A DNA stretch of 64,000 bases, taken from assembly GCF_900113665.1 (NCBI RefSeq), contig NZ_FOQD01000001.1:62001-126000 (forward strand), written 5' to 3'. A model generated the notes under the pieces. That model made no database searches, had not been told where the DNA came from, and saw nothing but the letters and a program-made list of their open reading frames with translations. The DNA is from Planctomicrobium piriforme. Its GTDB lineage: Bacteria; Planctomycetota; Planctomycetia; Planctomycetales; Planctomycetaceae. Positions 8,371-17,846 of this stretch are shown one piece after another. The translations under genes were made by a program, and so were the position numbers. Numbering within the stretch: the first letter of the stretch is position 1; every line of letters begins with the position of its first letter.

Positions 8371-8805
8371 GGACGAGGCGTCTTTTTCTGGCACACAAAC
8401 TGCATTATCACGCTGCGTCGACTGCGGCGGCGTCACGAAGAGGCCAGCCAGGTCGAACGATACACACCAGTGTAAGGATTTCAGTGGAAAAAAGCCGGGT
8501 TCCGGCAGGCCTCGCCTGCGACGGACCGGTCGTCGATGCACAGGCAATTGTGAAATCGACAATTTCCGCATGTAACATTTGCAAAGGCAAGGAAGCCGCA
8601 TGAGCGTTCTCGCGAACTTATCTCCGCACGTGGATCTCCCCCTTCTCTTCCACAAGCGGTGCCCTTCCCTGCCTGTCGCCTGCTCCACTTCACTGAGCAA
8701 CTGACCGCACACTCCCTTCGTTCTCCTTCTCCTCCTCGATTTTTCCCTACGCCTATCCGGACGCGAACGCCCTGGTGCGTGCGCATGCCCGCAGGAGACC
8801 TTCCG
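8371..8805. other. divergent intergenic region
   Basis: This 435-base gap lies between the divergently transcribed YfhO-like and thioredoxin-protease genes and should carry both promoters. A pyrimidine-rich tract (8641-8760) precedes the plus-strand gene. I see no confident -35/-10 pair, riboswitch or repeat. Confidence 0.5.
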
Positions 8806-10512
8806 ATGACACGAGTCACCGCGCTGGCGGCCCTGGCCTGCCTGATCAACGTTACCGCTGCTTACTCTCAAGAATCCCGAGGGATCGTTTACGACTTCAG
8901 CGCCACCTGGTGCGGCCCGTGCCAGCAAGTCGCGCCGATTGTCGAAAAGCTGCAGCGAGAAGGTCTGCCGATCCGCAAGGTCGACATCGACCAGCAGCGC
9001 GATCTCGCTTCGAAGTACAGCGTGCAGCAGATTCCCACCTTCGTGCTGGTGATCGATGGCAAAGAAGCCGACCGCACCACCGGCCGACTGACCGAAGCCG
9101 ACCTGCGACGCATGATTGCCCGCATTCCCGCGAATGCCCCCGCAGGTTCCGACAACATCGCGAGCCCGTCCCCCCGTCAGGGGTTGATTCCGATCGACCT
9201 AGGTGAACCTGCCCCGATGACCCGGCCGGAACCGGCCCGTCCGGCCCGTGAAGAAACCCGCATTGCTGAAGCCGAACCGAAGAAGGGCTTCCGCGACATG
9301 CTGCCGTTCGGCCGCAAGGACAAACCAGCTGAAGAGCCTGCCGTCGTCCGCGGCAACGATTCCGCCTTGAACTCCGCCAGCACCCCGACAAGCGACGAAT
9401 CCATCGACCCAATGGAATCCAGCGTCCGGATTCGTGTGATTACGAACGGCCGCATCGATCTCGGTTCGGGCACCGTGATTTCCAGCAAGCCCGGCATCAC
9501 GCAGATTCTCACCTGTGCCCACATCTTCAAAGAGTTCACTGACGACTCACGCATTGAAGTGGACGTCTTCGATCATGGCCGCGCGACCCAGTTTCTTGCC
9601 CGCCTGATGAAGTTCGACGCGGCTTCGGATCTCGGACTGATTTCGATTCCAACGACGACCCCCCTGCGTGCGACCAAAGTGGCCGCCGCGACCGGCAACC
9701 CGAAAGTCGGCGAACCGGTCGCCGCGATCGGCTGCAGCGGCGGGGACGAACCGACCCGACAGCAGTCCCGCGTGACTGACATCGACAAATACGAGGGCCC
9801 GCACAATCTGCTGTGTAATGGCGTGCCCGTGCGTGGACGCTCTGGCGGCGGATTGTTCAACCGTCACGGCGAAATCGTGGGCGTGTGCAGCGCTGCCGAT
9901 GAACAGGAACAGCGCGGCTTTTATTCTGGCCTGCTGGCCATTCACAAACTGCTCGATCAGGTCTCTTTGACCCATCTGTATGCCCCGCCGGCCGCTGCAC
10001 CGGAAGTGCCCGCCCAGAGCTTTGCATCGACCGCTGCTCCCGCCGCCCGTCCGTTTGATTCAGCTCCGGCTTCACCGTTTGCTGCCGTCTCGGCTCCGGA
10101 ACCTTCCGCCTCCGCACCTGCCGCCGCCATGGCTGCAAATGTCGCTGGCACAACGCCGCTGGATGTACATGCCGGCGACGCCGAAGTCGTGGTCATCATT
10201 CGCGATCGCTCACAGACTCAGGCTCCGAATCGGGTGGTGATCCTGCATCAGGCCAGCCCGAAGTTCATGTCGTACCTGTCCGGCGAACTGCAGGACGGGG
10301 CGATGGATACCAATCTGCTCGGCGCTCTGGAAGCCACCGACGAGATGCCCGTCGTCAGCCGCTCAACTCGCACCCCGGCCATTCCGGTCTCCGCAGCACG
10401 AGTGAGCAGCGAAGTCGGCAAACAAGTACTGCAGCCGACGACCCTGTCTCAACCAATGGTTCCACAGAAGTACAGCCGTTCCGCCCAGCGCGACGCCGCT
10501 GTGGTTCGATAA
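8806..10512 (+). CDS. exported thioredoxin domain fused to a trypsin-like serine protease
   Basis: A 568-residue protein. After a short signal peptide (MTRVTALAALACLINVTAAYS) comes a thioredoxin fold with the redox motif WCGPC (Cys36 and Cys39) and a cis-proline motif QQIPTF. A proline-rich linker of about 80 residues leads to a trypsin/HtrA-like protease with an intact triad: His239 in TCAHIF, Asp275 in ASDLGLI and Ser346 in GRSGGGLF. The C-terminal 200 residues are Ala/Pro-rich and unstructured-looking. The start ATG at 8806 has AGGAGA eight bases upstream; frames open further upstream are not credible. A periplasmic role that couples disulfide chemistry with proteolysis is inferred. A bidirectional terminator follows. 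Confidence 0.88.
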   Translation: MTRVTALAALACLINVTAAYSQESRGIVYDFSATWCGPCQQVAPIVEKLQREGLPIRKVDIDQQRDLASKYSVQQIPTFVLVIDGKEADRTTGRLTEADLRRMIARIPANAPAGSDNIASPSPRQGLIPIDLGEPAPMTRPEPARPAREETRIAEAEPKKGFRDMLPFGRKDKPAEEPAVVRGNDSALNSASTPTSDESIDPMESSVRIRVITNGRIDLGSGTVISSKPGITQILTCAHIFKEFTDDSRIEVDVFDHGRATQFLARLMKFDAASDLGLISIPTTTPLRATKVAAATGNPKVGEPVAAIGCSGGDEPTRQQSRVTDIDKYEGPHNLLCNGVPVRGRSGGGLFNRHGEIVGVCSAADEQEQRGFYSGLLAIHKLLDQVSLTHLYAPPAAAPEVPAQSFASTAAPAARPFDSAPASPFAAVSAPEPSASAPAAAMAANVAGTTPLDVHAGDAEVVVIIRDRSQTQAPNRVVILHQASPKFMSYLSGELQDGAMDTNLLGALEATDEMPVVSRSTRTPAIPVSAARVSSEVGKQVLQPTTLSQPMVPQKYSRSAQRDAAVVR

Positions 10513-10545
10513 CGCGACGACAACTGCGATTGTAAACCTGACAAC

Positions 10546-10580
10546 AAACGAGCCCCTGGCCATTCGCCAGGGGCTCGTTT
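10546..10580. terminator. bidirectional terminator between convergent genes
   Basis: AACGAGCCCCTGGC pairs perfectly with GCCAGGGGCTCGTT around the loop CATTC. It lies between the convergent thioredoxin-protease and BatA-like genes. T-rich bases follow on both strands, though short, so it probably serves both transcripts. Confidence 0.75.
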
Positions 10581-10787
10581 CATTGAAAAGGATGCACTGA
10601 GAAACAAAGGAGAAGAAACCACGAATCAATCATGGTGTTTTTGTATTACCTTCAGAGTCGATGTGAACGCCGGATGCGACCGTGACAAATCCATTCGTGT
10701 GATTTGTCAGATGCGTGGTTCACTCCTCTGGTCCCTCCGTGTCTCAGTGACTTCGTGGTGAACAATGGAGTCTCGACCTCAGGGCCG

Positions 10788-13229
10788 CTATGCCGTCTGT
10801 TCATAGAACCGGTTCGCGACCAGGTGTTCGCCGCAGAAGATCACGATCACCAGCACGAGCAGCAGCGGAAAGATCTCCTGGCCCAGGTCGGCGGCGTTGA
10901 TGCGGTCTTTGAGTTCTTCCAGGCTCTGGGCGATCTGATAGCGGTCGACTCCCAGCCGGTCATTGAGATCCTGTGCGGTGAGTCGCGTCAGATCGCTTTC
11001 CTCAGGCGGGGCATTGATGCTGAACGCGCCGACCGCCTCGCGCGAGTCGGGGTCGATCAACTGGTAATGACCTGGCGTGCTGATGTTCTCGATAACGACG
11101 GAAGTCGCGCCGGGTGGTATCACCAGTCGTGACTGCCGCAGGTCAGGCTGCTTCAAGAGAAAGTTTCGTTCGACTGGCTGAGCAGCAATTTTGACGACTG
11201 GCGTTTCTCCGGCCAGGAACGCACGACGTTCGTCGCTGAAGCGGGAGACATAGTCGGTCATCTGCTCGACGAAGCTCAAAAACAGCCACGCATCCAGCAG
11301 CGGGCTCGGTAGATTGTTCCAGCGCTGATTCGGATTGTCCGGCAGATGCGCTGCGGTGGTGAGCATCACCGAGCGCCCTTTGCCGTAGCTGCGTTCGAGA
11401 ATCGCCGGCCAGTGTTCGGGATCGGAGTAGGTCGCGAGGACGTGCGCCCCTTCGGCTGGCGTGACTTTCCAGAACCGGGTGACATAGACCACATTCTCGA
11501 ACATCGAGAACGAACCATAGTTCTCCAGCCGCCTGAAGATCGAGAAGAGCGGATGATTCCGTTCGGTGATTGAGAAACTCCACTCTCCAATCGACTGGTA
11601 GGAGTCCGGCATGCCGGGCAGGAACTGCTGTGGCAAAGCGCGACGGTAGAAGTCAGAGCGGATGTCTGGACTGCCGAGGATGACGATCAATCCGCCTCCC
11701 CCTTCGACATACTTGCCGAGTTGCGACCAGGCTTCATCGGTAGGGCGGATGCAGTTGACCATCGTTACTGCGGGGAACAACGCGAGATTTAGCTCCGGCA
11801 GTTTGCTGAATGGTTCGAAGTGCGGCTTGAAGCGGTTGAGCGCCGCACTGGAGCGATCATGCGGAGCGAGGGCGGTCATCCACGCCTGCGCCGTGGCGGC
11901 ATCGGGGGCCAACACCAGCACTGGCGGCGGTTCGCTCACTTCCACAGTGAAGTATCTGGTGTTGTCGAACGTCAAAGGGTCGCTGCCAATCAGCCGCGTT
12001 TCCCCCTGCAGCCACCGCTGCGTGAAGCCGCTGATCAAGGGGAACTGCACCTGAGCCGGCAGGTTCGCATCGAGTCGTACGGTGGATTGCCCCTGCTTGA
12101 TGGTTTCGCCGGTTTTGTTTTCGAAGAGCAGTTCAATGCCCTGAGCGGGGATATCTTCCCCCTGCGACTGCAATGTTGAGGAGACAACCAGTTCCCCGCC
12201 GACCGGAATACGGTCGCCGCTCAAACTCACGGCGGTGATGGCCTGATCGCGGCCATTCGTTCGCCCGACATCAACGAGATACACGTTGATGCTCTGCTCG
12301 CGCTGCAGATCGGCGAGCAGCAACGAACTGCCGGCGGTGCGCCAGGCCGACTTGGCAAGGTCGGTGAACAGATACACGCGGCGGATGTAGCGGTCTTTGC
12401 GTTGTTTCTCATCGACAGAAGACTGATCGGAGAGGATGCGGCGGCGGTCGTCTTCCTGCGACTTGATCGCTTCCCGCAACCGGTCATCAAACGGAATCAA
12501 GGTCGGGACGTTTTCCAGCGAGTCGATCCGTCCCTGCGCGGAGACAATCGTCGTTTGAAATGGAATCGGTCGGTCGGAACCCGTATCGCCAACGGCGATC
12601 CGGCTGCCGGTCGGCAGCGACTGCAGATGTGACTTGGCAATGGTCCGAGCCCGATCCAGGGACGTTTCACCGGCTTCGAGATAGGTCATGCTCAGGCTAT
12701 TGTCGAACAGCATGACGCCGGCGACCGGAAGATCGAGCGAGGTGACTGATCGTGGCTGAGAGAACTCGGCGGCAATCCGTCGCTGATACGGCCAGCCCAC
12801 GAGCAGCAGCAATGCGGCCAGAACGATGACGGTCGTCCAGTTCCTCAGGCTCGATTGTTTCGCCTGCTGCTGATATTGCGGCAGGGCTCTCCGGCGCAGG
12901 CGACGCACGGCGAACAGATAGCTCGCAATGCCGATCGCGATGACCGCCAGCAGAATCGCCGTTTCACGGATCGTGAGACTGTAATTCGCAGGCGGCACGC
13001 TGGGCCGCGCCAGCGCGAAGACCACGATGCCCAATGCCAGCATCCGCAGCAACATGAGCACGACGTGCCGCATCCGCAGCCGACGTACGCTTTGGCGCTG
13101 ACGTTGCTGGAGGAGCCGCAGCGCAGGAAAGAGCAGCTTCTTCGGCTTCTGCTTGAGCAGAAAATGCAGGATCACCGGCAACGCCAGAAACCCGAGACCC
13201 AGCAGCAGCGAAGAATTGAGAAATGACAT
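10788..13229 (-). CDS. BatA-type membrane protein with VWA domain
   Basis: An 813-residue membrane protein. The N-terminus matches the aerotolerance-regulator (BatA) domain: a hydrophobic LGLGFLALPVILHFLLKQKP followed by a basic RLLQQRQRQSVRRLRMRH segment and a second helix. Two more helices lie near residues 90 and 135. A von Willebrand A domain follows with MIDAS residues DNSLS (about residue 178) and FTDLAKS. The C-terminal half contains a class I glutamine-amidotransferase-like fold (KYVEGGGGLIVILGSPD) without an obvious catalytic triad, and a final membrane helix near the end. Proteins like this usually sit with MoxR and DUF58 genes; neither is present here. The ATG at 13229 is preferred to a TTG five codons upstream. 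The gene lies downstream of the 1342-residue gene and is probably cotranscribed with it. Confidence 0.85.
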   Translation of the reverse strand: MSFLNSSLLLGLGFLALPVILHFLLKQKPKKLLFPALRLLQQRQRQSVRRLRMRHVVLMLLRMLALGIVVFALARPSVPPANYSLTIRETAILLAVIAIGIASYLFAVRRLRRRALPQYQQQAKQSSLRNWTTVIVLAALLLLVGWPYQRRIAAEFSQPRSVTSLDLPVAGVMLFDNSLSMTYLEAGETSLDRARTIAKSHLQSLPTGSRIAVGDTGSDRPIPFQTTIVSAQGRIDSLENVPTLIPFDDRLREAIKSQEDDRRRILSDQSSVDEKQRKDRYIRRVYLFTDLAKSAWRTAGSSLLLADLQREQSINVYLVDVGRTNGRDQAITAVSLSGDRIPVGGELVVSSTLQSQGEDIPAQGIELLFENKTGETIKQGQSTVRLDANLPAQVQFPLISGFTQRWLQGETRLIGSDPLTFDNTRYFTVEVSEPPPVLVLAPDAATAQAWMTALAPHDRSSAALNRFKPHFEPFSKLPELNLALFPAVTMVNCIRPTDEAWSQLGKYVEGGGGLIVILGSPDIRSDFYRRALPQQFLPGMPDSYQSIGEWSFSITERNHPLFSIFRRLENYGSFSMFENVVYVTRFWKVTPAEGAHVLATYSDPEHWPAILERSYGKGRSVMLTTAAHLPDNPNQRWNNLPSPLLDAWLFLSFVEQMTDYVSRFSDERRAFLAGETPVVKIAAQPVERNFLLKQPDLRQSRLVIPPGATSVVIENISTPGHYQLIDPDSREAVGAFSINAPPEESDLTRLTAQDLNDRLGVDRYQIAQSLEELKDRINAADLGQEIFPLLLVLVIVIFCGEHLVANRFYEQTA

Positions 13230-13289
13230 CAAGAGCAGAGTCAAAAGGCCAGTGGTTCAAAAGTCCCTTGCTTTCAGCTCCCCTGCCCT

Positions 13290-13330
13290 CAATGACCAAT
13301 GACAAATGACCATTGACAAATGACAAATTT
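13290..13330. repeat. short simple repeat of ATGACAAATGACCATTGACA words
   Basis: Between the BatA-like gene and the 1342-residue gene is a run of near-identical CAATGACAAATGAC words. The same words, in reverse complement, lie inside the composite repeats at 22785-22808 and 24689-24729. It appears to be a recurrent intergenic motif of this genome and has no coding potential. Confidence 0.55.
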
Positions 13331-13414
13331 CTTTTGGGCGAGCCGCATAAAAAAATCACGCTTACCTTTGGTTGCGGCTCGGGGGAAGCCTCGCCCTCCC
13401 AATTTCAAAATTCT

Positions 13415-16400
13415 TCACTCTTCTCCATCCATCGACGCTCCTGTCGGCGGCGTCGCTTGTCCTCCCAGCGGATCGCGCCACACGCGGGCTTGCTGCAGGA
13501 ACTCTTCACGAGTCATCAGCATCGGCAGCACGTCGAGGTCGGCTTCCATGCCGGGCCGGCCTCCTTCTTCCGGATGCGCCGCGGCAAACACTTCCCGTTC
13601 GAGCGACCGCAGCCAGTCCGGGACATCGACTCCGGAGCCCCACGAGTCTTCGAGGTACTCGTCGACTTCTTCACGCAGTAGATCGAACGAGGCGGAATCG
13701 TCGTGCTTGCCTCCTTTGGCGTCGGCCACCGCCTGTGAGACCAATGCCAGAATGCGGTTGACCGCTAACGGCTTGACGAAACGTTCTTTCAAATGGTCGG
13801 TAATCGTCGGCATCCGCATCCCATATCGCCGCTGCAGCTTCTGCAGGTCGGCGAGGTGATGGTCGGCGAGGTCGGCAGTCTGAATTTCGAACGCTGCTTC
13901 CCTTAGCTCCGCCGCTTCCAGCAACCCGTGCCGCACCAGCACTTCGTGGACGATGATGTGCGGCGTGAGATTCCAGTAGTCCCGGTCGTAGAGCGCTTCG
14001 AGTCGCAGGAAATCGAGCAGACTGTAGATCATCTCCCCATAGTCGGACTGCGTCGTCGTGGTGTTGTATTCCAGAAAGCGATCGAAGCGGTCGACGATGA
14101 TCGAATAGACCTGTTCGAGGCACCATTCCGCGTCGTCACGGTCGATGACGCCGGAATCGAGATCGTCGAGCAGCCGGATCGGACGCAACGGATCCTGCTC
14201 TTCCTCCAGGTAATCGAGGAACCAGTCGACGCCGTTATGCAGAATCGCGCGCACGTTGCCAAGCGTCAGTTGGCTGGCATGGAACAGGTCGTGTCCGTAG
14301 CGTTTGATGAACTCGCTGATCTCTTCCCACTCAGTCGCCTTGCGGACGCCGTCGACCGCCGAGATCCGCATCGTGCGGCTGTGTTCGAGCCACAGCCATT
14401 GATACGGCTCGAGCACCCGCTGCAGGGCATCGATCAGGTCTTCGGTATCTGGCTCCCCTTCCGACCAGGACTGGGCACTGGTGACCAGTGATTCGAGGGT
14501 GCTCCGCAAGGCAATCGCGAACAGCCGGTCGAACTCGGTGATCGCCTGGCCTTTGGGACGGTACTTGCGTTCCATCCGGAATGCCGTGAACAACGTATGC
14601 CACGTCTCCCGCAACAATCCCAGACGGGGAAGTTCACGCAGCAGGAAGCGGATGACCGACTGCAACGCCTGAGTCCGCAGAATCTGCCCCGGCTCGCCGC
14701 CGTTTTCCAGCGGAATATACAGCAACGGGTTTCGTGACAGGCGATTCAGCAGCGCCGGCAGTAGTTCCCGAATTGTCGAGATATCGCGCTGCACGACCGC
14801 ACGATACACCCGGGCAAGCTGCCGGTCCTGTTCCGTGCCACGGGGAACGTCGACGCCGTCAGGAATGATGCCGTTGAGCAACCTCTCGGCATTCCGCAGG
14901 CAGATGAGCGTCGTGATGATCTGATGCAACAGGTAGAACTTCACCTGCAGTTGAATGTCGTACTCGACGTTGCCGTCGTGGTCGCCGGAGGGTTCTGAGA
15001 TTTCGTGGTCCCAGACAGATTCCATCAGCTCGGCAAGGTCAATCTGCCACCGCTGTGACTGGCGATGCCAGTTGATGAAAGCATCGACCAGTCGGCGATC
15101 GCGGGTCCAGTCACTGCTGCCCCGGTGCAGTTCAAGCGCGAATCGTGCGGAAGCCAGTTGCCACATCTGCCCCACGGCGTTCAGAAATTTGAGCCGCGGT
15201 TCCAGTTCGCGATTGATCGCTTCGAACTCGGTGTTGCGGCCGGCATTGTCGCCGTCGGCAGTGTCGCCCCAGTTTCCATCGGCGGCACTGTCGCGGAAGA
15301 CCATGTCGTCATACGCAGCGCTGAACGTCTCGTCTTCGCCCCCCGCTTCTTCCGGTGCAGGTTCTTCCGGTCCGCCGAATTCCAGCCCTTCGGTCATGGT
15401 CGTCTGTGCGGAATCGACCACGCGGCCCAGACGGGGGACGCTCCACCATTCTTCGGCATTCGCTTCGAGGAAGTCGAACATGCGGCGGATCGACACCAGC
15501 GCATCCGTACTCGCCGGGGGCGTGTCTTCGGCCGAGATGAGTTTGATCCAGCGAATGAGCAGCGAGAAAATCGAATGCTGCGGGCACTCGACGCCAACTT
15601 CTTCCAGCTGGCTGAGCCATTGCATCAACAGGCCCATCGCCGCGATGTAGTCTTTCTTCTGCAGCAGGGCATCGACCACCAGAGCGTATGACTGGGCCGA
15701 TTGAAACTTCTCGACGTGCTGCCGCCAGAAGGTGATGTCCCCGGCCGCTTCGCCGGCCCGTCGCCATTCGACAAGGGCATTGGAAACGTGCGTGGCCGCT
15801 TCCCAACTGTCCTGCCCGGAAACGTCCGGCAGGTCTTCGATGACATCACTGCCGAACTGGTCCCACCATTCCGCCAGCGACAGATAGAGCGCCGAGATCT
15901 CTTCTCGCAGAGTCAACAATCCCCGCGCGGCTGCTTCTCCCAGACAGTGAGAAAAGGCATCGAAGATCTGTTCCATCAACGCCAGCAGCGTCTCGACGCG
16001 GTTATCCGGGATCGCATCTTCGCGAGATGAGAAGAGCGGAAACTGTCCCTGAAAACCGAGGATGTTCCAGGGGTCGACGAGCGCGCCACAGCTGACTCCG
16101 CGTCGCAACAAATCGGGCACCTGTTTCAACGTTGCGAACGCCTCTTCCGTCTGACCGAGATCGAGCTGGCGTCGGGTCTGGGAGACGAGGCACTCGACTT
16201 CTGTTTCCATCCGGATCGACGCAGCCGGAATCGCTTGCGCCTGCTGCCGGCTGGCGTCCGGGTAACCCATCACTGCGTACAGGTGGGCGAGCTCGCGGTG
16301 CTGGACCTGTCGGGCTCCATAACCCGCCAGCCGCATATTCAGATACTGCCGCACATGGCCGAACGGCTGCTGCGTTTTCTTTTCTTCCTTTTGGAGACGA

Positions 16401-17443
16401 TCGCGACGTTCGCCGGTCGCCGCCTGCATCACGCGGGCATAGAACTCGTCGCGACGACGGGCCACGATCGGCAGCAGCGTCGTCAGCGAGATCGTGGAAT
16501 CGTGCGTCGAAGGCCCTGCCCCGCTGACGGAACTCGCCATCAGCATCGTGCCGCAGAGTGCCGCCGCGGCATCGAATAGTCGCTCGGCACGGGGAGTACG
16601 TGATTTCTTATCGTCGATCCAGTCCTGCAGCGAGTCGAGAATGATCTGCCGCACCACAAACCGCCGGTAGTACCCTCGGTTGTCGATCCGATGCGGATCC
16701 CATTCCCCGAACAGATAGTTCGTCCGCTTGTTCACCGGATGCAGGTGATCGTATGCCCGTTGATCGATGACCAGCTCTTCGAGCCGTTCCAGCTCGAAGT
16801 AGGAGTCGTGCAGGATGTCTTGCGGGGCGTCGCGCAGAAAGTCGAAGGTCTGTTGAATCAGGTCGTGATAGCGGCCGGCGGAAACGCCAGCGCCGGAGAG
16901 ATAGATTGGAATCGGCCGGTACCGCTCGTGCGCATAGACATCCATCTTGCGGCCGTTTTCCAGCACGGCCACGGGACGATACCCGACATAGTCATTCAGG
17001 TATTGCAGTGCGCCGCCGAGGATGCGTCCCGTCTCTTCCCAGGGACCGCCCTGCACAAGAATTGCTTCGAGCAGCACCGCGTAGAAATACGGATGATCGA
17101 AATCATCGTCTGGAACGTGATACAGCAGATCGGCGTGGAAATCGCGATACGCGGGAAACAGGTCGTGCAGGCCGAGCTGAATGACGGCCTGCGCCTGTTG
17201 GGCGTTCGCGAACGCGGGGTGCGAAACCGCGAGTTCGACCAGCGCGTCTTCCAGAGTTTTCTGCAGCAGCGCGCGCCGATCTTCGCCTTCTGGAAGAATC
17301 TCCCAGAGCGAGTTCAGGTTGCGGACAAACTGGGGGTCTGAGTTGCCGCTGGAAAAGTTGAGGTATCCCAGCGCTTCTCGAGCCGCCGCGAGATGAGTGG
17401 CGGGCAACGTCCAGCGTGAATTGGCTTTCTTCCGGGGCGACAT
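13415..17443 (-). CDS. large helical-repeat protein of unknown function (1342 aa)
   Basis: I do not recognise a catalytic domain. The protein is soluble, without signal peptide or membrane segment, and almost entirely alpha-helical, with many paired helices that resemble TPR or similar solenoid repeats (for example the part around residues 390-460: RELAHLYAVMGYPDASRQQA, then QTEEAFATLKQVPDLLRR). An acidic, low-complexity segment of Glu/Asp/Gly lies near residues 690-735 and may be a flexible hinge. The start ATG at 17443 begins MSPRKKANSRW; a TTG five codons upstream is also possible. The gene precedes a BatA-type membrane gene by 185 bases on the same strand, so a cytoplasmic partner or scaffold for that protein is conceivable. 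This is inference only. Confidence 0.75.
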   Translation of the reverse strand: MSPRKKANSRWTLPATHLAAAREALGYLNFSSGNSDPQFVRNLNSLWEILPEGEDRRALLQKTLEDALVELAVSHPAFANAQQAQAVIQLGLHDLFPAYRDFHADLLYHVPDDDFDHPYFYAVLLEAILVQGGPWEETGRILGGALQYLNDYVGYRPVAVLENGRKMDVYAHERYRPIPIYLSGAGVSAGRYHDLIQQTFDFLRDAPQDILHDSYFELERLEELVIDQRAYDHLHPVNKRTNYLFGEWDPHRIDNRGYYRRFVVRQIILDSLQDWIDDKKSRTPRAERLFDAAAALCGTMLMASSVSGAGPSTHDSTISLTTLLPIVARRRDEFYARVMQAATGERRDRLQKEEKKTQQPFGHVRQYLNMRLAGYGARQVQHRELAHLYAVMGYPDASRQQAQAIPAASIRMETEVECLVSQTRRQLDLGQTEEAFATLKQVPDLLRRGVSCGALVDPWNILGFQGQFPLFSSREDAIPDNRVETLLALMEQIFDAFSHCLGEAAARGLLTLREEISALYLSLAEWWDQFGSDVIEDLPDVSGQDSWEAATHVSNALVEWRRAGEAAGDITFWRQHVEKFQSAQSYALVVDALLQKKDYIAAMGLLMQWLSQLEEVGVECPQHSIFSLLIRWIKLISAEDTPPASTDALVSIRRMFDFLEANAEEWWSVPRLGRVVDSAQTTMTEGLEFGGPEEPAPEEAGGEDETFSAAYDDMVFRDSAADGNWGDTADGDNAGRNTEFEAINRELEPRLKFLNAVGQMWQLASARFALELHRGSSDWTRDRRLVDAFINWHRQSQRWQIDLAELMESVWDHEISEPSGDHDGNVEYDIQLQVKFYLLHQIITTLICLRNAERLLNGIIPDGVDVPRGTEQDRQLARVYRAVVQRDISTIRELLPALLNRLSRNPLLYIPLENGGEPGQILRTQALQSVIRFLLRELPRLGLLRETWHTLFTAFRMERKYRPKGQAITEFDRLFAIALRSTLESLVTSAQSWSEGEPDTEDLIDALQRVLEPYQWLWLEHSRTMRISAVDGVRKATEWEEISEFIKRYGHDLFHASQLTLGNVRAILHNGVDWFLDYLEEEQDPLRPIRLLDDLDSGVIDRDDAEWCLEQVYSIIVDRFDRFLEYNTTTTQSDYGEMIYSLLDFLRLEALYDRDYWNLTPHIIVHEVLVRHGLLEAAELREAAFEIQTADLADHHLADLQKLQRRYGMRMPTITDHLKERFVKPLAVNRILALVSQAVADAKGGKHDDSASFDLLREEVDEYLEDSWGSGVDVPDWLRSLEREVFAAAHPEEGGRPGMEADLDVLPMLMTREEFLQQARVWRDPLGGQATPPTGASMDGEE

Positions 17444-17846
17444 GCGATCTCGTTTCAAGCGTCCGATTGTCTGGCGGCGGACTCATCTCATGTCCGCCGT
17501 GAGCGTCCCGCATGCGGTCCGTTCACTCCGCTTCCATTGTGACCGACACTTGCGCGAACCGCAAAGGTATGCTGCTTGCGACATTGTCACCCTTTTCCCT
17601 CTCCCCGCCAGCCCTGTTCGCGGGAAAATAGTCTTCGTTTTCGCGGGCCGTCCGTGAGAGCGATCCGACTGCGAGGCGAATTGCATTCCCCCTCCCTTCC
17701 CTCCATAATCACTGACCTCGCTTCAGGAAGCGTTCAGAATCGCCGGCGCGGCCGATGCTTCCAGGACGCTTGAAGCCGATCCCCTCTTACGCGGTGACCG
17801 TTCGGGTCGCCCTTGTCTGCTGTTTTCTTTCGATCAGGATGCCGCG
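17444..17846. other. divergent intergenic region
   Basis: About 400 bases lie between the 1342-residue gene (minus) and the amidohydrolase gene (plus). The stretch CGCGGGAAAATAGTCTTCG / TTTTCGCGG around 17617-17648 has weak dyad symmetry. No gene, tRNA or clear promoter pair is seen. Confidence 0.45.

Noticed and set aside
8371..8928. N-terminal extension of the YfhO-like gene to base 8928
   Set aside because: The extension has no domain, is Arg/Cys-rich and would overlap the divergent thioredoxin-protease gene start.
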